Assembly: GCF_011927695.1 (NCBI RefSeq)
Contig: NZ_JAATJE010000002.1
Location: 730,001-794,000 of the forward strand
Source of the DNA: Sphingomonas jejuensis
GTDB taxonomy: Bacteria > Pseudomonadota > Alphaproteobacteria > Sphingomonadales > Sphingomonadaceae
DNA length: 64,000 nucleotides
Direction of reading: 5' to 3'
Position 1 is the first letter of the stretch. Each line of letters opens with the position of its first letter. Position numbers and translations under genes: made by a program. The notes beneath the pieces are model-generated. The model was not told the origin of the DNA and made no database searches. It saw only the letters and a list, made by a program, of their open reading frames with translations. Below are positions 58,299-64,000 of the stretch, piece after piece.

Positions 58299-59687
58299 AT
58301 GAGCCGGTTCGACCATGACCAGTCGCGACGCGCCTTTCTGAAGCGTTCGGCCGCGCTCGGCGTCGCGGGTGTCGCCACCCCCTTCGTCACCAGCCTGGCC
58401 GCGATCGGCGAGGCGGCGGCGGCGACCTCCACCGACTACAAGGCGCTGGTCTGCATCTTTCTCTACGGCGGCAACGATTATGCCAACACGCTGGTCCCCT
58501 ATGACACCGCCAGCCACGCCGCCTATGCGACCCTGCGCGGCGCGCTGACGCTTCAGCGCGATGCGCTGGCGGCGACCGCGCTGGTGCCGGACGTGGCGCT
58601 GCCCGGTGCGCGCGCTTATGCGCTTGCCCCCACCATGGCGCCGCTCCTCCCGCTGTTCGATGCCGGGCGCCTGGCGGTCGCGATGAACCTCGGCACGCTC
58701 GTGGAGCCGACCACCAAGGCGCAATATAATGCGCGCTCCGTCCGGCTGCCGCCCAAGCTGTTCAGCCACAATGACCAGCAGAGCTTCTTCCAGGCCTCCA
58801 ACCCGGAAGGCGCGACCTCCGGCTGGGGCGGGCGCATCGGCGACCTGTTCATGTCAGGCAACGGCGCCTCGACGCTCACCTGCATCAACGCCAGCGGCAA
58901 TGCCGTCTACCTGACGGGCAAGTCGGCGATCCAATATTCGATCGGGACCGGCGGCCCGGTGCCGCTGATCGGCAACAGCCAGACGGTCTACGGCTCCGCC
59001 ACCGCCGCGGGCACGCTGCGCCAGCTGATGACGGGGCAGTCCGCGCCGATGATGGCCGCCGAACATGCGCGCATCTCCAAACGGGCGCTCGACACCTATC
59101 AGCAGGTGACGACCGCCCTGGCCGGTGCTCCCAACAGCAACTTCCCGCTGTTCCCCAGCGGCAACGGTCTGGCCGACCAGCTGCGGATGGTGGCGCGGCT
59201 CATCTCCGTCTCGGCCACGCTCGGCGCCAGGCGCCAGGTGTTCTTCGTGTCGATGGGCGGCTTCGACCTTCACGACAACCTGGCCGTGCAGCAGCCGGTG
59301 CTGATGGGGCGCGTGGCCGCCGCCATGCGCGCGTTCCACGACACCACCGTGCAGCTGGGCGTGGACGACCGCGTGACCAGCTTCACCGCGTCCGATTTCG
59401 GTCGCACGCTCTCGATCAACGGCGATGGATCGGATCATGGCTGGGGCAGCCACCATCTCGTGATGGGCGGCGCGGTGAAGGGCCGGAAGCTTTATGGCAC
59501 GGCGCCGATCGTCGGCGCCGGCACGCCGGACGATGTCGGGCAGGGCCGGCTCATCCCCACCATGTCGGTGGATCAATATGCCGCCACGCTCGCCGGCTGG
59601 TTCGGCGTGTCCGGGGGCGAGATGGGAACGGTGCTTCCCAACATCGGCAACTACAACCCGTCGAGCACCAACATCGGCTTCCTTTGA
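58299..59687 (+). CDS. DUF1501 family exported protein (Tat signal)
   Basis: 462 residues. A twin-arginine signal SRRAFLKRSA lies at 9-18, followed by a hydrophobic segment and AxA-type cleavage near residue 40. The family signature is YKALVCIFLYGGNDYANT at the N-terminus and FFVSMGGFDLHDN, FTASDFGRT and SDHGWGSHH later on, matching the metal site of alkaline phosphatase-like and sulphatase-like folds. The substrate is unknown. It always pairs with DUF1800, and here the two genes are two bases apart. Confidence 0.88.
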   Translation: MSRFDHDQSRRAFLKRSAALGVAGVATPFVTSLAAIGEAAAATSTDYKALVCIFLYGGNDYANTLVPYDTASHAAYATLRGALTLQRDALAATALVPDVALPGARAYALAPTMAPLLPLFDAGRLAVAMNLGTLVEPTTKAQYNARSVRLPPKLFSHNDQQSFFQASNPEGATSGWGGRIGDLFMSGNGASTLTCINASGNAVYLTGKSAIQYSIGTGGPVPLIGNSQTVYGSATAAGTLRQLMTGQSAPMMAAEHARISKRALDTYQQVTTALAGAPNSNFPLFPSGNGLADQLRMVARLISVSATLGARRQVFFVSMGGFDLHDNLAVQQPVLMGRVAAAMRAFHDTTVQLGVDDRVTSFTASDFGRTLSINGDGSDHGWGSHHLVMGGAVKGRKLYGTAPIVGAGTPDDVGQGRLIPTMSVDQYAATLAGWFGVSGGEMGTVLPNIGNYNPSSTNIGFL

Positions 59688-59729
59688 GGAACGCTTGCCG
59701 GGGCGCGGGCGGCGCTCTAGCCAGCGGCG

Positions 59730-60812
59730 ATGACCGACACCATCGACGCGCCTGCCGCCGCTATCCCCACGCCCGCCGATGCCGGGGGCGAACGCCGCCT
59801 GCGCGCGCTGATGAAGCGCGGCACCGATTTCCTCGGGTCCGACTGGGCGATCCTGGGCGGCGCGATGTCGTGGGTGTCGGAACGCAATCTGGTGTCGGCG
59901 ATCAGCAACGCCGGCGGCTTCGGCGTGATCGCGTGCGGCGCGATGACGCCGGATCTGCTCGACCGGGAGATTGCGGCGACGCGCGCGCTCACCGACCGGC
60001 CGTTCGGCGTCAACCTGATCACCATGCACCCCGCGCTTTCGGACCTGATCGACGTATGCGCGCGCCACGGCGTCGGCCATGTCGTGCTGGCGGGCGGACT
60101 TCCGCCGGCCGGCAGCCTCGACCGGATCAAGGCGTCGGGCGCCAAGGTGATCTGCTTCGCCCCCGCGCTCGCGCTCGCCAAGAAGCTGGTGCGCTCGGGC
60201 GTTGACGCGCTGGTGATCGAGGGGATGGAGGCGGGCGGCCATATCGGCCCGGTTTCCACCAGCGTGCTGGCGCAGGAAATGCTGCCCGACGTGGCCGACC
60301 TGCTGCCCGTGTTCGTCGCGGGCGGCATCGGCCGCGGCGAGGCGATTGCGGGTTACCTCGAAATGGGTGCAGCCGGCGTGCAGCTGGGCACCCGCTTCGT
60401 CTGTGCGACCGAAAGCATCGCGCATCCGGCATTCAAGAAGGCGTTCATCCGCGCGTCCGCACGCGATGCGGTGGCAAGCGTGCAGGTCGACGATCGACTG
60501 CCGGTGATCCCCGTGCGCGCGCTGAAGAACGCCGGCACCGAAGCCTTCACCGCCAAGCAGCGCGAGGTCGCGGGCCTGATCGACTCCAAGGCCGTGGAGA
60601 TGGCCGAGGCCCAGCTGCAGATCGAACATTACTGGGCAGGCGCGCTTCGCCGCGCGGTGATCGACGGCGACGTGGAGCATGGATCGCTGATGGCGGGACA
60701 GTCCGTCGGGATGGTCAAGCGGGAGGAGCCGGTCACCGCGATCATGTCCGAATTGATAGGGGAGGCGGCCGCCGCGCTGTCTCGCCGTGGGACTGGTGCC
60801 ACTGTCGGTTAA
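59730..60812 (+). CDS. Nitronate monooxygenase / FMN-dependent 2-nitropropane dioxygenase-like enzyme
   Basis: 360 residues of the FMN-binding TIM-barrel family. Conserved blocks: WAILGGAMSWVSERNLVSAI, AGGFGVIA, the EGMEAGGHIGPVST loop with the FMN and catalytic His, and FVAGGIGRGEAIAGYLEMGA. Members oxidise nitronates or act as enoyl-ACP reductases (FabK). Class cannot be settled from sequence alone. It starts 42 bp after the DUF1501 stop codon, probably by chance. Confidence 0.85.
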   Translation: MTDTIDAPAAAIPTPADAGGERRLRALMKRGTDFLGSDWAILGGAMSWVSERNLVSAISNAGGFGVIACGAMTPDLLDREIAATRALTDRPFGVNLITMHPALSDLIDVCARHGVGHVVLAGGLPPAGSLDRIKASGAKVICFAPALALAKKLVRSGVDALVIEGMEAGGHIGPVSTSVLAQEMLPDVADLLPVFVAGGIGRGEAIAGYLEMGAAGVQLGTRFVCATESIAHPAFKKAFIRASARDAVASVQVDDRLPVIPVRALKNAGTEAFTAKQREVAGLIDSKAVEMAEAQLQIEHYWAGALRRAVIDGDVEHGSLMAGQSVGMVKREEPVTAIMSELIGEAAAALSRRGTGATVG

Positions 60813-60940
60813 ATTGACATTTACGACAGTCCGAGGCATTTCAGCGACCGGCAATTGCGCAGTTTTCGGAACTTTTGTAACGTTGGCCCGCAAATTGCTC
60901 AGGGGATGTTCGATCGGCAACGATTGAGCTTAGGGGCAAG

Positions 60941-61675
60941 ATGATGACCAAGATGATTTTGGCGGCGGCCGCCGCTGCCACCCTTCTGACTGCCGCGCCG
61001 GCTTCGGCTGCGCAGTTCGTGTTCAACTTCGGCACCGGCGGCACGGCCGCGACGACCAGCGGCAACAGCTACGGCAACTCCCAGACGTTCACGCTGGTGA
61101 GCGGTGGTGAGACGCTGCAGCTGCGCGTCAGCGCCTTCTCGGTCGTCAACAACCAGATCGTCCAGGCGTTCGTCGGCCGCTACGACAACGGCCTCGGCGT
61201 GATCAACCCGAACGACGGTGGCAGCAACTACCACGCGGTCGACAACATCGGCTCGACCGACTTCCTCGTGTTCCAGCTGAGCAAGGTCGCGTCGGTGACC
61301 TCGGCGACGACGGTCGCTTATGCCGACGACTCGGACTTCCTGGCCCGTCTCGGATCGACGCAGCAGGCCTGGAACCAGGCGCTGACGTCCACCAACATCA
61401 ACTTCACCTCCGACAAGCAGGTGACCGGCAACGGCGGCACGCTGACGCGCAGCCTGTTCGCGACCAGCAGCACCGGCAATCTCCTGCTCGTGCAGGCGGG
61501 CGGCACGGACAACCTGGCCGATGCCTTCAAGCTGCGGTCGCTGACCTTCGTGACGCCGGCCGCCGCCCCGGTGCCGGAGCCGGCGACCTGGGCGATGATG
61601 ATCGCCGGTTTCGGCCTGGTTGGAACGGGCTTGCGCCGCCGCCGCTCCAAGAACGCACCGCACGTTCTCGCCTGA
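60941..61675 (+). CDS. PEPxxWA-CTERM sorting domain protein
   Basis: 244 residues with a signal peptide (ILAAAAAATLLTAAPASAA), an Asn/Ser/Thr/Gly-rich body with few charged residues, and the C-terminal sorting signal PVPEPATWAMMIAGFGLVG followed by RRRR (about 210-235). Such tails are recognised by an exosortase, which is not in this window. The body is of the beta-rich type of secreted proteins, perhaps part of the matrix. A TTGACA at 60814-60819 may be the -35 but its -10 is weak. It ends before a strong terminator. Confidence 0.88.
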   Translation: MMTKMILAAAAAATLLTAAPASAAQFVFNFGTGGTAATTSGNSYGNSQTFTLVSGGETLQLRVSAFSVVNNQIVQAFVGRYDNGLGVINPNDGGSNYHAVDNIGSTDFLVFQLSKVASVTSATTVAYADDSDFLARLGSTQQAWNQALTSTNINFTSDKQVTGNGGTLTRSLFATSSTGNLLLVQAGGTDNLADAFKLRSLTFVTPAAAPVPEPATWAMMIAGFGLVGTGLRRRRSKNAPHVLA

Positions 61676-61691
61676 GCGCAGCCGCAAGAGG

Positions 61692-61728
61692 AAGGGCGGG
61701 ACGCGGGGGGTCGCGTTCCGCCCTTTTT
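61692..61728 (+). terminator. Rho-independent terminator of the PEP-CTERM gene
   Basis: AAGGGCGGGACGCG (61692-61705) pairs with CGCGTTCCGCCCTT (61712-61725) with a single G-T wobble, followed by a T run (CCCTTTTT). It is about 17 bp after the stop codon and marks the end of this transcript. Confidence 0.88.
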
Positions 61729-61815
61729 CGTGTCTGCAGTCCGTCGTGGCGCGGCCGAGCCGCGGAACGGCCATGTCTATACGCGCCGCTTCAACCGCTT
61801 AGCGCAGATCAGCGG

Positions 61816-61844
61816 CTGTCATCAGACTGTCCCCAAAACGTCAT
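61816..61844 (+). promoter_or_regulatory. Pho box upstream of phoX
   Basis: CTGTCAT (61816), CTGTCCC (61827) and ACGTCAT (61838) start exactly 11 bp apart. The first two match the PhoB repeat CTGTCAT-N4-CTGTCAT; the third has five of seven matches. PhoB binds such direct repeats on one face of the DNA, upstream of -10. It lies 59-87 bp before the phoX ATG. Confidence 0.65.
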
Positions 61845-61902
61845 CGCTCCGTCTTGCCAGCCCGTCAGAGCACCCCGGAACCATTTGTTAAGGGGCGGGA
61901 CC

Positions 61903-64000
61903 ATGACGATCGAGATCGGTTACGACGACGGTGACATCGATACCAACCGCAGCAGCGCTTCGCCGCATCTGAACGATCTGATCGCCGCGCGTTATTCGCG
62001 CCGTCAGACGATGCGGGGCGGCATCGGCGCCATGACCACCGCGCTGTTCGGCTTCAGCCTGCTCGCCGGCTGTGACGATGATGGCGAAGATGCGCCGCTC
62101 GCGGTGTCCGGCGGGCTGGCGCTGTCCGCCACCTCCGGATCGCCGGTCACGCTTTCCGGCACGCTGCCGGGCGGCACCACCGGCACCTGGGTGCAGACCT
62201 CCGGCCCGGCGGTGACGCTGACCAGCAACAGCAACGGCATCGCCACCTTCACCGCGCCCACCGTGGCCGCGGACACGCAGCTCGGCTTCCGCCTCGATGC
62301 GCAGGCGGGCGATCGCACCGGATCCGCGACCACCACCGTCACCGTCCGCCCGATCGCGCTCGGCTTCAACGCGGTGCCGAAGAGCCTGGCCGATCAGCTG
62401 AGCGTGCCCGCCGGCTACACCGCGACCGTGCTCTATCGCCTGGGCGATCCGATCGCGAACAATGTCGCGGCCTATGCCAACAACGGGTCGGACACGAACT
62501 TCGCCCAGCGTGCGGGCGACCATCATGACGGCATGACCTATTTCGGCCTCGCCGATAACGGCATCCCGGATTACCAGACCGGCAACACGCGCGGCCTGCT
62601 GGTCATGAACCACGAGAACATCACCCAGCAATATCTCCACGCCGGCCTGCCGACGCCCGCGCCGCGTCCGGAATCCGAGGCGATCAAGGAGATCGAGGCG
62701 CACGGCGTGTCGGTGATCGAGGTTCGCCGCGGCACCACCTGGAGCTACGTCCAGGGATCGTCCTTCAACCGTCGCATCACGCCCAACACGCCGATGAGCT
62801 TCAGCGGTCCCGTGCGCGGCAATGCGCTGCTCCGCACGCGTTATTCCACCGATGGCACGCAGGGCCGCGGCACCATCAACAACTGCGCCAACGGCACCAT
62901 GCCGTGGGGCACCTACCTGACCAACGAAGAGAATTGGGCAGGCTATTTCCGCCGCAACGCGGGCGACGCCGCCGTTCGCACTGCCGCCGGCCGGGCCAAG
63001 GAGAACACCAGCCTCACCCGCTACGGCATCCCCGAGGGGCGCACCGGCAACTATGGCTGGACCACCGTCACCCCGGCCGACAGCAGCAGCACGATCTTCT
63101 CGCGCTGGAACGCGACCGCGCAGGCCGGCGCGCCCGCCGACGGCAGCGGCGATTTCCGGCACGAGCCGTTCCAGTTCGGCTGGGTGGTCGAGATCGATCC
63201 GTTCGATCCCAACTCCACCCCGCGCAAGCGCACCGCGCTCGGCCGGATGAACCACGAAGGCTGCGAGATCGGCCGCACGGTCGCCGGTGTCCGTCCCGCC
63301 TTCTACATGGGCGACGACGCGCAGAACGAGTATATCTACAAGTTCGTGTCCAACACCGCCTGGTCGGATGCCGATGCGGGCGGGCAGGGCAACCGCCTGG
63401 CGCTTGGCGACAAGTATCTCGATGCCGGCACGCTCTACGTCGCTCGCTTCGATGCGAACGGCAACGGCACCTGGCTTCCGATCGTGTTCGGCCAGGGTCC
63501 GCTGACCGCGTCCAACGCGACCTATCCGTTCGAGGATCAGGCCGACGTGCTCGCCAACGTCCGCATCGCGGGCGACCTGCTCGGCGCGACGCGGATGGAC
63601 CGGCCGGAATGGACGGCGGTCAATCCGCAGACCGGCGAGATGTACTGCACGCTGACCAACAACTCGTCGCGGACGCCCGCCAACACCGATGCGGCCAACC
63701 CGCGCGCCTACACCGATCCGAAGCTGCCGCAGGGCGACGTCGTCAACGCCGATCCGCCCACCAACGCGCAGGCGACGCGCGGCAACGCCAACGGCCACAT
63801 CATCCGCCTGCGCGAGGCGGGTGACCGGTCGGACGCGACGACCTTCACCTGGGACATCTACGCCTTCGGATCGGGTGCCGACCTCAACGCGCAGAACATC
63901 AACTTGTCCGGTCTCGACGCCACCAACGACTTCTCGTCGCCGGATGGCCTGTGGTTCGGTCTGCGCTCCAACATCACCGGTCAGGCGACGCCGGTCATGT
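61903..64000 (+). CDS. phoX: PhoX-family alkaline phosphatase (DUF839), 3' end cut by window
   Basis: 699 residues visible and still open at the window end. A twin-arginine-type sequence (RYSRRQTMRGG) at about 29-39 precedes a hydrophobic stretch and a lipobox-like LLAGC, so Tat export with or without lipid is likely. Next is an extra Ig-like or PKD-like domain (about 65-148, SGSPVTLSGTLPGGTTGTWV), then the PhoX catalytic part: GDHHDGMTYFGL, GLLVMNHENIT, WGTYLTNEENW, RMNHEGCEIGR. PhoX is a Ca/Fe-dependent phosphatase made under phosphate starvation. A Pho box lies upstream. The C-terminal part is not in the window. Confidence 0.88.
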   Translation, partial: MTIEIGYDDGDIDTNRSSASPHLNDLIAARYSRRQTMRGGIGAMTTALFGFSLLAGCDDDGEDAPLAVSGGLALSATSGSPVTLSGTLPGGTTGTWVQTSGPAVTLTSNSNGIATFTAPTVAADTQLGFRLDAQAGDRTGSATTTVTVRPIALGFNAVPKSLADQLSVPAGYTATVLYRLGDPIANNVAAYANNGSDTNFAQRAGDHHDGMTYFGLADNGIPDYQTGNTRGLLVMNHENITQQYLHAGLPTPAPRPESEAIKEIEAHGVSVIEVRRGTTWSYVQGSSFNRRITPNTPMSFSGPVRGNALLRTRYSTDGTQGRGTINNCANGTMPWGTYLTNEENWAGYFRRNAGDAAVRTAAGRAKENTSLTRYGIPEGRTGNYGWTTVTPADSSSTIFSRWNATAQAGAPADGSGDFRHEPFQFGWVVEIDPFDPNSTPRKRTALGRMNHEGCEIGRTVAGVRPAFYMGDDAQNEYIYKFVSNTAWSDADAGGQGNRLALGDKYLDAGTLYVARFDANGNGTWLPIVFGQGPLTASNATYPFEDQADVLANVRIAGDLLGATRMDRPEWTAVNPQTGEMYCTLTNNSSRTPANTDAANPRAYTDPKLPQGDVVNADPPTNAQATRGNANGHIIRLREAGDRSDATTFTWDIYAFGSGADLNAQNINLSGLDATNDFSSPDGLWFGLRSNITGQATPVM

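Overview
The window is very GC-rich, densely coding DNA whose gene families and order point to an alphaproteobacterium, most likely a sphingomonad (Sphingomonas or a close relative). The main reasons are the nadD-rsfS-rlmH-envC-ctpA run, a TorF-type porin in front of the kdp genes, a PEPxxWA-CTERM protein, a Tat-exported PhoX, paired DUF1800/DUF1501 proteins and an alphaproteobacterial LexA box. This is inference from families; no rRNA gene is present.

Layout. 1-4 kb: the end of a PH-domain membrane protein, then a leftward DNA-repair operon (radical SAM protein, hemerythrin-domain protein, UdgX) with a perfect GTTC-N7-GTTC LexA box touching its first start codon. 4-8 kb: a DUF885 peptidase, a two-gene unit (membrane protein plus winged-helix regulator) behind two perfect matching palindromes, then a lower-GC stretch with an orphan secreted protein and a decayed gene. 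8-13 kb: leftward nadD, rsfS, rlmH, envC-like, ctpA, dsbB, coq7. 13-20 kb: DUF3667 protein, a YghU-type glutathione transferase, and leftward rodZ-like, cpoB, tilS, ftsH. 20-27 kb: EI-Ntr (ptsP), two single-domain response regulators and a 1304-residue hybrid kinase with a C-terminal Hpt domain. 27-33 kb: the glyoxylate shunt (aceA, a small conserved protein, glcB) facing a RamB-like regulator with a promoter and operator visible in the sequence. 33-42 kb: TorF porin, an unannotated 27-residue membrane peptide, kdpF, A, B, C, D, E, then a kinase-like protein with no phospho-acceptor domain. 43-53 kb: tRNA-Leu(CAG), an NDUFA9-like protein, uppP, and a glutamate synthase operon in which gltD and gltB are separated by two exported DUF2059-like proteins. 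53-64 kb: a glutathione transferase, ubiG, lysC, DUF1800/DUF1501, a nitronate monooxygenase, a PEP-CTERM protein, and a phoX (cut by the window end) behind an 11-bp-periodic Pho box.

Most of the window is conserved core chromosome. No CRISPR array, complete insertion sequence or complete prophage was seen. The most informative signals are regulatory: the LexA box on the UdgX operon, the paired palindromes, the promoter/operator of the glyoxylate regulator, a hairpin that could hide the aceA ribosome site, and the Pho box. The clearest structural oddities are the kinase-like protein without a DHp domain, a probable GC-dinucleotide slip at the start of envC, and the split glutamate synthase operon.
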